A stretch of 64,000 nt of DNA from NCBI GenBank assembly GCA_030537145.1, contig JAUNON010000003.1:41761-105760 (forward strand), written 5' to 3'. The position numbers and the translations under genes are program-made. Source of the DNA: Lachnospiraceae bacterium (GTDB lineage: Bacteria; Bacillota; Clostridia; Lachnospirales; Lachnospiraceae). Shown here in pieces: positions 29,758-38,994 of this stretch. Under the pieces are notes generated by a model. That model ran no database searches, was not told where the DNA came from, and was given only the letters and a program-made list of their open reading frames with translations. Every line of letters starts with the position of its first letter. Position 1 is the stretch's first letter.

Positions 29758-30744
29758 ATGAACAAGAAAATGATTGCTGTACTTGGATGCAGCGCACTGG
29801 CAGCTTCTATGTTTTCTATGACTGCTATGGCAGAGGAACTGACCACCGTTGGTTATGCTCAGGTTGGACATGAGTCTGACTGGCGTACTGCTAACACCCA
29901 GAACTATCAGGATGTTTTCTCAAATGAGAACGGATATGAATTAAGCTTTGTTGACTGTGATAATGATCATCAGGCTCAGCTGGAAGCAGTTCGTAACTTC
30001 ATTAACCAGGAGCTGGATTACATCATCATCGCTCCGATCCAGTCCGCAGGATGGGATACCGTTCTTCAGGAAGCACAGGATGCTGGTATTCCGGTTATCA
30101 TCGCAGACCGTGAGATCGAAGCAGACGCTTCCATGTATGATGCATGGGTAGGAACCGCTCCTAAGGATGAGGGCGTTACCGCTGGTAACTGGCTGGCTGA
30201 ATACCTGGACGGCGCAGAAGCAAACATCCTGGTAATCGAAGGTTCTGTAGGCGCTTCCGCAGCTCTGGGACGTTCCGAAGGTTTCAATCAGGTAGCTGAA
30301 GAGCATGAAGAGTGGACCATTCTTGACTCTCAGTCCGGTGACTTCACACAGGCTGGCGGCCAGGAAGTTATGGAGTCTTATATCAAATCCTATGAAGGAC
30401 AGTTCAATGTAGTTGTTTGCCAGAACGATAACGAAGCATACGGCGCAATGGATGCAATGGATGCAGCAGGTATCACCTACGGCGTTGACGGCGATGTAGT
30501 TCTGATTTCTTACGATGCTACTCATGACGGATTACAGTACACTCTGGATGGAAAGATCAACTGTGATGTTGAGTGCAACCCGATCCAGGCCGAAATCGTT
30601 AAGGGCGTTATCGAGCAGATGGAAGCAGGCGAAGAATATCCGGAAACCACACTGGTAGAGGATGAAGCATTCGTAGCTCCTGGCATCGAGAGCGAATATG
30701 CAACCACCATGACTCAGGAAATCCTGGATGGACGTGCATATTAA
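29758..30744 (+). CDS. Sugar ABC transporter substrate-binding protein (YtfQ-like)
   Basis: A 328-residue secreted binding protein of the Peripla_BP_4 family. The signal peptide ends at about residue 25 (SMTAMA then EE). The closest recognised relatives bind galactofuranose or similar aldoses; the conserved QVGHESDWR and QSGDFTQAGGQEVM stretches fit. Strong codon bias toward gcttcc, gaac and ggt-type codons, unlike its neighbours, suggests high expression. A terminator after the gene would leave more binding protein than permease. Confidence 0.93.
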   Translation: MNKKMIAVLGCSALAASMFSMTAMAEELTTVGYAQVGHESDWRTANTQNYQDVFSNENGYELSFVDCDNDHQAQLEAVRNFINQELDYIIIAPIQSAGWDTVLQEAQDAGIPVIIADREIEADASMYDAWVGTAPKDEGVTAGNWLAEYLDGAEANILVIEGSVGASAALGRSEGFNQVAEEHEEWTILDSQSGDFTQAGGQEVMESYIKSYEGQFNVVVCQNDNEAYGAMDAMDAAGITYGVDGDVVLISYDATHDGLQYTLDGKINCDVECNPIQAEIVKGVIEQMEAGEEYPETTLVEDEAFVAPGIESEYATTMTQEILDGRAY

Positions 30745-30782
30745 TCTGCTTACTGAATTCTAAATGGATTAGATGAATAAGC

Positions 30783-30826
30783 AGGAGGGAGAAGTCCCCA
30801 GTGACTGGGTTTTCTCCCTCCTTTTA
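30783..30826 (+). terminator. Partial terminator between binding protein and ATPase genes
   Basis: AGGAGGGAGAA pairs with TTCTCCCTCCT and is followed by TTTA. A second small stem (CCCAGTGACTGGG) sits in its loop. It lies inside the operon and probably lowers downstream expression. Confidence 0.75.
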
Positions 30827-30869
30827 CGGTATTAGGACACATTCCTATAAAATGAAGGGAGGAGTAGTG

Positions 30870-32387
30870 TTGGAAGGCAATGTTGTATTGAAGATGCAGG
30901 GAATCTGCATGACCTTCCCCGGTGTGAAAGCATTGGAAAACGCAGGGCTTACGCTGAAAAAGGGTGAGATCCGTGCGCTGATGGGGGAAAACGGTGCGGG
31001 AAAATCTACTTTGATTAAATGTCTTACCGGCGTAAATAAATTTGAGGCCGGAGAAATTTATCTGGATGGGTGTAACGGTCCTGTTGTGAATAAGGATACC
31101 ATGGATGCACAGAAAAAGGGAATTTCCACTGTGTACCAGGAGGTCAATCTTTGCCCCAACCTGTCTGTGGCTGAGAACCTGTATATTGGCCGTGAGCCGC
31201 TGACAAAGATGGGAACCGTAAACAGAAAAGTGATGGTGAAGCAGGCTGCTGCTCTGATGAAGGAGCTGGAGCTTGATGTTGATGTAACAAGAAATCTGGA
31301 AGATTATTCACTGGCGTTGCAGCAGATGATTGCGATTGCCCGTGCTGTAGATATGGATAGTAAGGTGCTAATTTTGGATGAGCCCACATCCTCGCTGGAT
31401 GACCGCGAGGTGGAAAAGCTGTTTACCATGATGCGGAATCTGAAGGCCAAGGGAGTAGGGATCATTTTCGTTACCCACTTCCTGGAACAGGTTTATGCGG
31501 TCTGCGACGGAATTACGGTTTTGCGTAACGGACATCTGGTGGGTGAATATGATATCGAGGATCTTCCCCGCGTAAAGCTGGTAGCGGCCATGATGGGTAA
31601 GGATTTTGATGATCTGGCTTCCATCAAGAAGGAGGGCGGCGGAGACAAGCGCAAAGAGCCGATGGTGATTGAGGCAAAGGGGCTGAGCCATGCCGGAACC
31701 ATTAAGCCCTTCGATTTGGATATACATAAGGGTGAGGTCATCGGACTGACCGGACTGCTGGGCAGCGGACGAAGTGAGCTGGCCCGCGCTATTTACGGCG
31801 CCGACAGGGCGCAGACCGGTACTCTGAAGGTAAAGGGGCAGGAAGTGAAGATTAAGAATCCCATCGATGCCATGAAGCTGGGCATGGGACTTCTCCCGGA
31901 TGACCGTAAGGCGGAAGGAATCATTGCAGATTTGTCTATAAGAGAGAATATTATTCTGGCTGTTCAGGCGAAGATGGGGATTATGAAAAAGATTCCCATG
32001 GCAAAGCAGTGTGAGATTGCCGACAAGTATATTGATCTGCTGCAGATTAAATGCGCCAGCAGAGAGACGCTGATTAAGCAGCTTTCCGGCGGAAATCAGC
32101 AGAAGGTAATTCTGGCCCGCTGGCTGGCCACGAATCCGGATTTCCTGATTCTGGATGAGCCTACCCGTGGTATTGATATCGGAACCAAAACGGAAATTCA
32201 GAAGCTGGTGCTGAAGCTGGCCGATGAAGGAAAGAGCCTGATCTTCATTTCCTCTGAGATTGAAGAAATGCTGCGTACCTGCAACCGTATGGCGGTTCTT
32301 AGAGACGGCCAGAAGGTAGGGGAAATCGAGGAACATGATATGAATCAGATGAACGTTATGAAAGCAATCGCAGGAGGTGAGCATTGA
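30870..32387 (+). CDS. Sugar ABC transporter ATP-binding protein (two ABC domains)
   Basis: A 505-residue protein of the ribose/galactose importer class. The first ABC domain has GENGAGKST and LILDEPTSSLD with a variant signature (YSLALQQMIAIARA); the second has a degenerate Walker A (GLLGSGRSELARA), signature LSGGNQQKVILARWL and LDEPTRGID. That asymmetry is normal for this class. The TTG at 30870 is chosen because GGGAGGAG ends six bases before it; a GTG at 30867 is too close, and a longer frame to 30801 runs into the terminator. It overlaps the first permease gene by one base. Confidence 0.9.
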   Translation: MEGNVVLKMQGICMTFPGVKALENAGLTLKKGEIRALMGENGAGKSTLIKCLTGVNKFEAGEIYLDGCNGPVVNKDTMDAQKKGISTVYQEVNLCPNLSVAENLYIGREPLTKMGTVNRKVMVKQAAALMKELELDVDVTRNLEDYSLALQQMIAIARAVDMDSKVLILDEPTSSLDDREVEKLFTMMRNLKAKGVGIIFVTHFLEQVYAVCDGITVLRNGHLVGEYDIEDLPRVKLVAAMMGKDFDDLASIKKEGGGDKRKEPMVIEAKGLSHAGTIKPFDLDIHKGEVIGLTGLLGSGRSELARAIYGADRAQTGTLKVKGQEVKIKNPIDAMKLGMGLLPDDRKAEGIIADLSIRENIILAVQAKMGIMKKIPMAKQCEIADKYIDLLQIKCASRETLIKQLSGGNQQKVILARWLATNPDFLILDEPTRGIDIGTKTEIQKLVLKLADEGKSLIFISSEIEEMLRTCNRMAVLRDGQKVGEIEEHDMNQMNVMKAIAGGEH

Positions 32388-33451
32388 TGAGCACTTTCAA
32401 AAAACTAACACAGAAACGTTTGTTTCTTCCGATTTTCAGTATGATTCTGGTTATGCTGATCAATGTTGTCTATGATATCGCATGCGGAAATGCTCCTTTG
32501 AGCTTTTTCATGATAACGATTAAAAACGGTGTGCTCTACGGCCGTCTGATTGATGTGCTGAACCGGGGCAGTGAGATTGCCATTCTGGCCATCGGTATGA
32601 CCCTGGTGGTATCTGCTTCGGCAGGTACGGATATCTCCGTAGGTTCGGTAATGAGCTTGTATGCCGGCGTTTGCTGTATGCTGCTGGCCGGTTATGGCGA
32701 GGTAAATGTAAGCACCTATGCACATCCCCTGCTGGTGGGTATCGGCGTAGGCCTGCTGGTTACGTGTATCTGCGGTCTGTTCAATGGTTTTCTGGTGGCG
32801 TATCTGAATATCCAGCCCATGGTAGCCACGCTGATCCTATGGTCGGCGGGACGTGCGATCGGGCTGCTGCTGTGCAACAGCCAGATCGTTTATGTGCGTG
32901 TTCCCTCCTTCCAGGTGATCGGGTCCTATGTGGGATTTATGCCCACCCCCATTATTGTGGCTGCAGTCTGCATTGCGGTGGCGTCTCTGGTCCTTCGGTT
33001 TACTGCGCTGGGAACTTATATCCAGAGTGTTGGTATCAATAAAAGGGCTTCCCGTATTGCAGGTTTTAACTCTGCAAAGATTATTCTGCTGTGCTACGTA
33101 ATCTGCGGTCTGTGCGCAGGGCTGGCAGGCATGGTGGCCACCTCCCGTATCTATTCCGCCGATACCAACAATATCGGTCTGAACATGGAATTGGATGCGA
33201 TCCTGGCAGTAGCCCTGGGCGGCAACAGCCTGGGCGGCGGTAAATTTAATCTGGCCGGTTCCATTATCGGAGCTTACACCATTCAGGCCATTACCACCAC
33301 CCTGTATGCTTTGGGCGTTTCTTCGGCTCAAGCACCGGTATTCAAGGCGATCGTGGTTATCCTGATCGTTGTAATCCAGGCGGAGCCTGCAAAGGATTTC
33401 TTTAAAAAACTGACCAGTAAAAAAGCAGCAAAGGGGGTGACACAGGCATGA
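32387..33451 (+). CDS. Sugar ABC transporter permease (YtfT-like)
   Basis: A 354-residue permease of the BPD_transp_2 family with about nine or ten hydrophobic segments. Motifs include GMTLVVSASAGTDISVGSVM and the ATPase-contact region LGGNSLGGGKFNLAGSIIG. The ATG at 32387 overlaps the ATPase stop (TGATG). It pairs with the second permease, whose start overlaps its stop by 4 bases, to form a heterodimeric channel. Confidence 0.92.
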   Translation: MSTFKKLTQKRLFLPIFSMILVMLINVVYDIACGNAPLSFFMITIKNGVLYGRLIDVLNRGSEIAILAIGMTLVVSASAGTDISVGSVMSLYAGVCCMLLAGYGEVNVSTYAHPLLVGIGVGLLVTCICGLFNGFLVAYLNIQPMVATLILWSAGRAIGLLLCNSQIVYVRVPSFQVIGSYVGFMPTPIIVAAVCIAVASLVLRFTALGTYIQSVGINKRASRIAGFNSAKIILLCYVICGLCAGLAGMVATSRIYSADTNNIGLNMELDAILAVALGGNSLGGGKFNLAGSIIGAYTIQAITTTLYALGVSSAQAPVFKAIVVILIVVIQAEPAKDFFKKLTSKKAAKGVTQA

Positions 33452-34461
33452 AAAAATCTAAGATAAACGGCAATAATTTATTGCTTCTTATTACGATTGC
33501 TTTGTTTGTGGTAATGTATGTGGCAGGATGTGTCATCTATGCGGATAAAGGGTTTACCCGTTTGCAAACCTTTATGAACATCCTGATTAACAATGCGGGA
33601 CTGATCTGTGTTACCTGCGGCATGACCTGCGTCATGCTGACCGGAGGAATTGACATTTCTGTGGGTTCTCTGATCGCTATGGATTGTATGATCATGGCGG
33701 TTGGTATTGAGACCTGGGGATGGTCCAGCCCGGTTTTGATGCTTTTCATTCTGGTGATCGGCGTTGTGTTCGGCCTGGTACAGGGCTTCTGTATTGCGTA
33801 TCTGGATATTCAGCCTTTCATTGTGACCATGGCGGGTATGTTTTTTGCCAGAGGTATGACGGCTGTGATCTGTAAGGAACAGGTTAGTATTGTTTCCGAT
33901 AAAATCTTTAACTGGCTGTCTGGCTTTAAGATCGAGCTGCCTTTCGGCGGATATGTAAATAAGAAAGGCGTGATGCAGCTTCCTTATCTGCGTATCACGG
34001 TTATCGTAGCTTTGATCGTAGTGATTTTGATCTTCCTGATGCTTCGTTATACCAGATTTGGCCGCAGCCTCTATGCGGTGGGCGGCAATCAGCAGTCCGC
34101 GACTCTGATGGGGCTGGATGTAAAGAAAACAAAGCTGAAGGCTTATATGCTTTCCAGCTTCCTTACCTCCATCGGCGGCATTTGCTACTGCTTAAACACC
34201 ATGTCGGGAACTACCACTCAGGCCACCGGCCTGGAGATGGATGCCATTTCCTCCGCAGTTATCGGAGGTACGCTGCTGACAGGCGGTGTGGGAAATGTGA
34301 TCGGCTCCCTGTTTGGCGTGCTTATCAACGGAACGATTTCCACGCTGGTTAAGAGCAATGGTAAACTGGTTAGCTCCTGGGCAAACATTGTGACGGCAAT
34401 TTTGCTTTGCTTCTTCATTTTGCTGCAGAGCGTATTTGCAAAAATCAAAGAGAAGAAATAA
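33448..34461 (+). CDS. Sugar ABC transporter permease (YjfF-like)
   Basis: A 337-residue second permease of the same family, with GMTCVMLTGGIDISVGSLIA near the N-terminus and GGTLLTGGVGNVIGSLFG as the coupling region. Two different permeases plus one double ATPase and one binding protein is the subunit pattern of the galactofuranose YtfQRT-YjfF system. It is the last gene of the operon and is followed by a strong terminator. Confidence 0.92.
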   Translation: MKKSKINGNNLLLLITIALFVVMYVAGCVIYADKGFTRLQTFMNILINNAGLICVTCGMTCVMLTGGIDISVGSLIAMDCMIMAVGIETWGWSSPVLMLFILVIGVVFGLVQGFCIAYLDIQPFIVTMAGMFFARGMTAVICKEQVSIVSDKIFNWLSGFKIELPFGGYVNKKGVMQLPYLRITVIVALIVVILIFLMLRYTRFGRSLYAVGGNQQSATLMGLDVKKTKLKAYMLSSFLTSIGGICYCLNTMSGTTTQATGLEMDAISSAVIGGTLLTGGVGNVIGSLFGVLINGTISTLVKSNGKLVSSWANIVTAILLCFFILLQSVFAKIKEKK

Positions 34462-34473
34462 ACCGGTCTTTTT

Positions 34474-34513
34474 GGGGGCTGCCGCAAATCGAATTTTGCG
34501 GCGGCCCCCGGTT
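34474..34513 (+). terminator. Terminator of the sugar operon (GCTGCYGYAAAAT family, copy 2)
   Basis: GGGGGCTGCCGCAAA pairs with TTTGCGGCGGCCCCC (one G-U) over a short loop; GGTTTG follows. Confidence 0.8.
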
Positions 34514-34529
34514 TGCGTATAATCGATTC

Positions 34530-34558
34530 TTGACAATATCCGGCTTTGCCGATATAAT
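34530..34558 (+). promoter_or_regulatory. Consensus promoter of glnA
   Basis: TTGACA, 17 bp, TATAAT: a perfect sigma-A consensus. Confidence 0.88.
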
Positions 34559-34572
34559 AGGGGTTAGCAGAG

Positions 34573-34607
34573 GGGCGTTCTTAAGAGAAGATAAGAATGC
34601 CCTTTTT
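34573..34607 (+). promoter_or_regulatory. Terminator hairpin in the glnA leader (attenuator)
   Basis: GGGCGTTCTTA pairs with TAAGAATGCCC (one G-U) over the loop AGAGAAGA and is followed by TTTTT. It begins about 8 bases after the expected transcription start and ends 18 bases before the glnA start codon. A complete terminator between a consensus promoter and the gene implies regulation by antitermination. The ANTAR-domain protein encoded after glnA is the natural candidate. Confidence 0.7.
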
Positions 34608-34625
34608 ATGATAAAGGAGAAAGAT

Positions 34626-35957
34626 ATGAGTAAATACAGTAAGGAAGATATCCTGCGGATCGTGGAGGAAGAGGATGTAGAGTTTATCCGCCTTCAGTTT
34701 ACGGATATATTTGGAACACTGAAAAATGTGGCGATTACCACTTCTCAGTTGGAAAAGGCTCTGAATAACCGGATCATGTTTGACGGCTCTTCCATTGAGG
34801 GCTTTGTACGTATTGAAGAGTCAGATATGTATCTGCATCCGGATCTGGATACGATGGCGATTTTTCCCTGGAGACCTCAGCGGGGGAAGGTGGCCAGACT
34901 GCTGTGCGACATTTATTATCCGAACGGAGATCCCTTTGAGGGGGATTGCCGGCTGGTGCTGAAGCGGGTGCTGAAGGAAGCGGCGGATATGGGCTATAAG
35001 TTCCTGGTGGGTCCGGAATGTGAGTTTTTCCTGTTTCATTTGGATGATAATGGGCTTCCTACGACGATTACTCATGAGAATGCGGGGTATTTTGATGTGG
35101 CGCCCCTGGACCTGGGAGAGAATGCCAGAAGAGATATGGTTCTCACTCTGGAGGAGATGGGCTATGAGGTAGAAGCCTCCCATCATGAGGCTGCTTCGGC
35201 GCAGCATGAGATCGACCTGCATTACGGAGAGGCGCTGGAGACGGCGGATACCATTATGACCTTCCGGCTGGCAGCCAAGACGGTGGCAAAGCGTCACGGC
35301 CTGTATGCTGCCTTTATGCCGAAACCAAAATCCGGAATGCACGGCTCCGGAATGCACATCAATATGTCCCTGTGCAAAAACGGAATCAATATTTTCTACG
35401 ATGAAAAAGACAGAAACGGACTGAGCCGGGAAGCGTATTACTTCATCGGCGGGCTGATGAAGCATATGAAGGGAATGACGGCGATTACCAATCCCCTGGT
35501 AAATTCCTATAAGCGGCTGCTGTCGGGATATGAGGCTCCTTCCTATGTGGCCTGGTCCTCCACGAACCGCAGCATTTCCATTCGGATACCTGCGCGCAGC
35601 GGTTTTCATACCCGCTTAGAGCTGCGCAGTCCGGATTCGGCAGCGAATCCCTATCTGACGCTGGCACTTTGCCTGGCGGCGGGGCTGGATGGATTGAAGA
35701 ACCAGATCCTTCCGCCGGAGGATGTGGGAGAAAACATTGCCCTGCTTAGCGAAGAAGAGCGGACAGTCAGAGGCGTGGAGCCGCTGCCCCAAAATCTCCA
35801 TGAGGCCCTGGAGGAGCTGAAAGCTGATTCCTTTGTATGCGGTGTCCTGGGAGAGCATATTGCGAAGAAGTTTATAGAAGCAAAGGAAGCTGAGTGGAAG
35901 GAGTATGTTACTCAGGTCTCAGAATGGGAGATCGAACAGTATCTGGCTAAAATCTGA
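34626..35957 (+). CDS. glnA: Glutamine synthetase, type I
   Basis: Glutamine synthetase joins ammonia to glutamate at the cost of ATP and is the main entry of nitrogen. The 443-residue length fits the short GSI-alpha class without adenylylation control. Visible are FDGSSIEGF, the metal-binding VGPECEFFLF, SSAQ-type ASAQHEIDLHY, the ATP-site KPKSGMHGSGMH and NRSISIRIP, and the EAPSYVAW segment. The ATG has AAAGGAGA before it. Control appears to be by the leader terminator. Confidence 0.97.
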   Translation: MSKYSKEDILRIVEEEDVEFIRLQFTDIFGTLKNVAITTSQLEKALNNRIMFDGSSIEGFVRIEESDMYLHPDLDTMAIFPWRPQRGKVARLLCDIYYPNGDPFEGDCRLVLKRVLKEAADMGYKFLVGPECEFFLFHLDDNGLPTTITHENAGYFDVAPLDLGENARRDMVLTLEEMGYEVEASHHEAASAQHEIDLHYGEALETADTIMTFRLAAKTVAKRHGLYAAFMPKPKSGMHGSGMHINMSLCKNGINIFYDEKDRNGLSREAYYFIGGLMKHMKGMTAITNPLVNSYKRLLSGYEAPSYVAWSSTNRSISIRIPARSGFHTRLELRSPDSAANPYLTLALCLAAGLDGLKNQILPPEDVGENIALLSEEERTVRGVEPLPQNLHEALEELKADSFVCGVLGEHIAKKFIEAKEAEWKEYVTQVSEWEIEQYLAKI

Positions 35958-36077
35958 TTTTCCCGCATAGAAAACAGCCGTTTGCATACGTAATCAATGG
36001 CGATTGCTTTCCCAGTGCCGCCGTTGAAGGATAAACGGCGGGAACACAAGGAAAAAATGATAAGCGGGAGGATGGGA

Positions 36078-36626
36078 ATGGCAAATGTAGTAGTGGTATT
36101 TCCGAAGCAGCAGGATGCCAGAAATATCCGAAACCTGCTGGTGCGGAACGGGTATGCCGTGACAGCGGTGTGTACCAGCGGTACAGCCGCACTTCAGGCG
36201 GCGGACAGCCTGAATGAAGGGATCATTGTCTGCGGCTACCGGTATCCGGATATGTTGTACGATCAGTTGTTTGAAAGTATGCCAAAAACCTTCGAGATGC
36301 TTCTGCTTGCTTCCGAGCGGGTCATCAGCGAGGGAGTGCCCCAGGGAATCGTCAGTATCACAATGCCCCTGAAGGTGCAGGAATTGATAGAGACGCTGGA
36401 GGAGCTTACCTGGCGGATGGAACGGCAGCGAAAAAAACGCCGGGCTGTACCGAAGCAGAGAAGCGAAAAGGATCAGAAACAAATCGCTCTGGCGAAAGAG
36501 CTTTTGATGGAAAGAAACCATATGACAGAGGAGGAAGCGCACCGTTACCTGCAAAAGACCAGCATGGACAGCGGTACGAATATCGTGGAAACGGCGCAGA
36601 TGCTGCTTAGTCTGATGAATGCGTAG
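36078..36626 (+). CDS. ANTAR-domain response regulator, probable glnA antiterminator
   Basis: A 182-residue regulator. The first 120 residues form a receiver-like fold, but the usual phosphoacceptor region reads IVCGYRYPDM, with Gly in place of the phosphorylated Asp, so phosphorylation is doubtful. The last 55 residues form an ANTAR RNA-binding domain (IALAKELLMERNHMTEEEAHRYL to TAQMLLSL; quoted in part: EEEAHRYLQKTSM). ANTAR proteins bind hairpins in nascent RNA and block termination. The gene follows glnA as in other Clostridia, where such a protein controls nitrogen genes. The ATG at 36078 is 6 bases after GGGAGG. Confidence 0.88.
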   Translation: MANVVVVFPKQQDARNIRNLLVRNGYAVTAVCTSGTAALQAADSLNEGIIVCGYRYPDMLYDQLFESMPKTFEMLLLASERVISEGVPQGIVSITMPLKVQELIETLEELTWRMERQRKKRRAVPKQRSEKDQKQIALAKELLMERNHMTEEEAHRYLQKTSMDSGTNIVETAQMLLSLMNA

Positions 36627-36659
36627 GGCGGCGGATGTAAAAGGGAGGGAACGCAGAAA

Positions 36660-37493
36660 TTGAAGTTTACAAAAATGCAGGGAATTGGCAATGATTATGT
36701 TTATGTGAATTGCTTTCAGGAAAAGGTAGAAAACCCCGGCCAGGTGGCGAAACGGATCAGCGACAGGCATTTTGGCATTGGCTCTGACGGCCTGATTCTG
36801 ATCAAGCCCTCCGATGTGGCTGATTTTGAGATGGAGATGTACAATTCCGACGGCTCCCTGGGAGCCATGTGCGGAAACGGAATCCGCTGCGTGGCTAAGT
36901 ATGTCTATGATTATGGGCTGACAAATCAGACCAGCATCAGTGTGAATACAAAAAGCGGAATCAAATATCTGGACCTGACCGTGGAAAACGGAAAGGTAAG
37001 CCTGGTGAAGGTGGATATGGGTGCGCCTATCCTGGAAGCGGAAAGGATCCCGGCAGTTTGGGAAACAGAACAGATCCTGAATGCGCCGATTACCGTGGCG
37101 GATACTCCGTATCGGATGACCTGCGTCTCTATGGGAAACCCCCACTGCGTGGTTCCGGTGGAGGATGTGGATGGCCTGAAGATCGAGGCTGTCGGTCCGC
37201 TGTTTGAGCATCACAAGATTTTTCCGGACCGGGTAAATACCGAGTTTGTCCGGGTGCTGGACCGAAATACCGTGCAGATGCGGGTATGGGAGCGGGGCGC
37301 CGGGGAGACCTGGGCCTGCGGAACCGGGGCGTGCGCCACGGCAGTGGCCTGTATTTTAAACGGCTGGACGGAGGATGAGGTTTTGGTGAAGCTGCGGGGC
37401 GGCGACCTGAAGATTTTCTGGGAAAGACAGAAGAACCGGGTTTACATGACCGGACCGGCAGAAGTGGTGTTTGAAGGAGAGATTTCGCTCTAG
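36660..37493 (+). CDS. dapF: Diaminopimelate epimerase
   Basis: DapF converts LL- to meso-diaminopimelate for lysine and peptidoglycan. The 277-residue protein has both active-site cysteines, in MCGNGIRC and [11 protein letters not shown]. It starts with TTG: the family N-terminus ([15 protein letters not shown]) begins at this codon, and the AAGGGAGGG site lies 9 bases before it. It is followed by dapL, the preceding step of the same pathway, with a palindrome in between. Confidence 0.95.
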   Translation: MKFTKMQGIGNDYVYVNCFQEKVENPGQVAKRISDRHFGIGSDGLILIKPSDVADFEMEMYNSDGSLGAMCGNGIRCVAKYVYDYGLTNQTSISVNTKSGIKYLDLTVENGKVSLVKVDMGAPILEAERIPAVWETEQILNAPITVADTPYRMTCVSMGNPHCVVPVEDVDGLKIEAVGPLFEHHKIFPDRVNTEFVRVLDRNTVQMRVWERGAGETWACGTGACATAVACILNGWTEDEVLVKLRGGDLKIFWERQKNRVYMTGPAEVVFEGEISL

Positions 37494-37544
37494 CAGTATA
37501 CAGGGCTTTCAAAGAAATAGATTTTCAATCGATAAAGAAAGAGA

Positions 37545-37598
37545 GCTGCCGCAAAATCCAAAAGCAGGAGAACCTGGTAATTTGGATTTTGCGACGGC
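37545..37598 (+). terminator. Palindrome between dapF and dapL (GCTGCYGYAAAAT family, copy 3)
   Basis: GCCGCAAAATCCAAA pairs with TTTGGATTTTGCGACGGC (one bulge) around an 18-base loop. There is no T-run after it; it ends only 21 bases before the dapL start and might hinder read-through or stabilise RNA. Confidence 0.55.
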
Positions 37599-37618
37599 CT
37601 ATTATGAGGAGGAGCATT

Positions 37619-38833
37619 ATGTTTAAAGTGAATGACAATTATCTGAAATTACCTGGCAGCTACCTGTTTTCCACGGTGGGAAAAAAATCCAGAGCGTATC
37701 AGGCGGCCAATCCGGAAAAACAGGTGATCAGCTTGGGCATCGGAGATGTGACCCAGCCGCTGGCTCCGGCTATCATCGAGGCCCTGCACCGGGCGGTGGA
37801 TGAGATGGGAGATGCAAAGACCTTCCGCGGGTATGCGCCGGATCTGGGATATGAATTTCTGCGCAATGCCATTGCAAAAAATGATTATGCAGACAGGGGC
37901 TGCCGGATCGAGGCGGATGAAATTTTTGTTTCGGACGGTGCGAAATGTGATTCCAGCAATATCCAGGAGATTTTCGGGCTGGATAATAAAATCGCCGTGT
38001 GCGATCCGGTTTATCCGGTTTATGTGGATTCGAATGTAATGGCAGGCAGGACCGGCACCTATGATGCCGCCACCGGTATGTGGAGCGATGTGATCTATAT
38101 GCCCTGTACGGCGGACAATGGCTTTGCGCCGGAGCTTCCGGAGAAAACGCCGGATCTGATCTACCTGTGCTTCCCCAACAACCCTACCGGAGCTACCGTT
38201 ACGAAAGCGCAGCTTCAGGAATGGGTAGATTATGCGAATAAGGTGGGTGCAGTCATCATTTATGACGCAGCTTATGAAGCATATATTTCTGAGGAGAATG
38301 TGCCTCACAGCATTTACGAGTGCGAGGGCGCCAGAACCTGCGCCATTGAGCTGAAATCCTTCTCTAAGAATGCGGGCTTTACCGGAACCCGTCTGGGTTA
38401 TACGGTGATCCCTAAGGAGCTGAAGAGCGCAGATGTGTCGCTTCATGCACTCTGGGCAAGAAGGCACGGCACAAAATACAATGGGGCTCCTTATATTGTG
38501 CAGCGGGCCGGAGAGGCTGTATATTCACCGGAAGGAAAGGCGCAGCTAAAGGAACAGGTAAAATACTACATGGATAATGCGAAGATTATCCTGGAGGGCT
38601 TAAAGGAAGCGGGCTACTGTGTTTCCGGCGGTGTGAACGCACCGTATATCTGGCTGAAAACGCCGGAAAAGATGACCTCCTGGGAGTTCTTTGATTACCT
38701 GCTGGAGAATGCCAATGTGGTAGGTACGCCGGGATCCGGCTTCGGACCCAGCGGAGAGGGCTATTTCCGGCTGACGGCCTTCGGCAGCAGAGAGAACACC
38801 ATCGCTGCAGTAGAGCGGATCAAACGGATTTAA
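37619..38833 (+). CDS. dapL: LL-diaminopimelate aminotransferase
   Basis: DapL makes LL-diaminopimelate directly from tetrahydrodipicolinate and glutamate, a one-step bypass of the succinylase and acetylase routes. The 404-residue protein has the family start ([18 protein letters not shown]) and GDVTQPLAP, the FPNNPTGAT loop, and the PLP lysine in [17 protein letters not shown]. The ATG at 37619 has GGAGGAG before it; an earlier start at 37589 lies inside the palindrome. Together with dapF it shows that the organism uses the diaminopimelate-aminotransferase pathway. Confidence 0.95.
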   Translation: MFKVNDNYLKLPGSYLFSTVGKKSRAYQAANPEKQVISLGIGDVTQPLAPAIIEALHRAVDEMGDAKTFRGYAPDLGYEFLRNAIAKNDYADRGCRIEADEIFVSDGAKCDSSNIQEIFGLDNKIAVCDPVYPVYVDSNVMAGRTGTYDAATGMWSDVIYMPCTADNGFAPELPEKTPDLIYLCFPNNPTGATVTKAQLQEWVDYANKVGAVIIYDAAYEAYISEENVPHSIYECEGARTCAIELKSFSKNAGFTGTRLGYTVIPKELKSADVSLHALWARRHGTKYNGAPYIVQRAGEAVYSPEGKAQLKEQVKYYMDNAKIILEGLKEAGYCVSGGVNAPYIWLKTPEKMTSWEFFDYLLENANVVGTPGSGFGPSGEGYFRLTAFGSRENTIAAVERIKRI

Positions 38834-38840
38834 GGGGCAG

Positions 38841-38869
38841 ACGATGCGCAGCTATGCGCACGGAACAAA
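38841..38869 (+). repeat. Short repeat fragment shared with 56574-56602
   Basis: ACGATGCGCAGCTATGCGCA followed by CGGAACAAA; one mismatch to the copy at 56574. It is part of a larger interspersed family (see 40834 and 56337) and lies directly after dapL. Confidence 0.7.
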
Positions 38870-38994
38870 GGTTGAGCTGACGATCATTAAGGATGCGGGG
38901 GCATCCGGAACGCACAAAAGGAAAAGGGGAGAGATATCAGAAGAAACTGCAGCCTGAGATAAAGGGGGTTTTGGGCCGCACAGGGAGGAAGAGT

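Noticed and set aside
29758..30744. LGCS near the start as a lipobox
   Set aside because: The residues before Cys (Val-Leu-Gly) fit poorly, and a normal signal-peptidase I site AMA-EE follows.
35994..37214. A 406-codon open frame antisense to the ANTAR gene and dapF
   Set aside because: Both genes on the other strand have clear motifs; the antisense product shows none.
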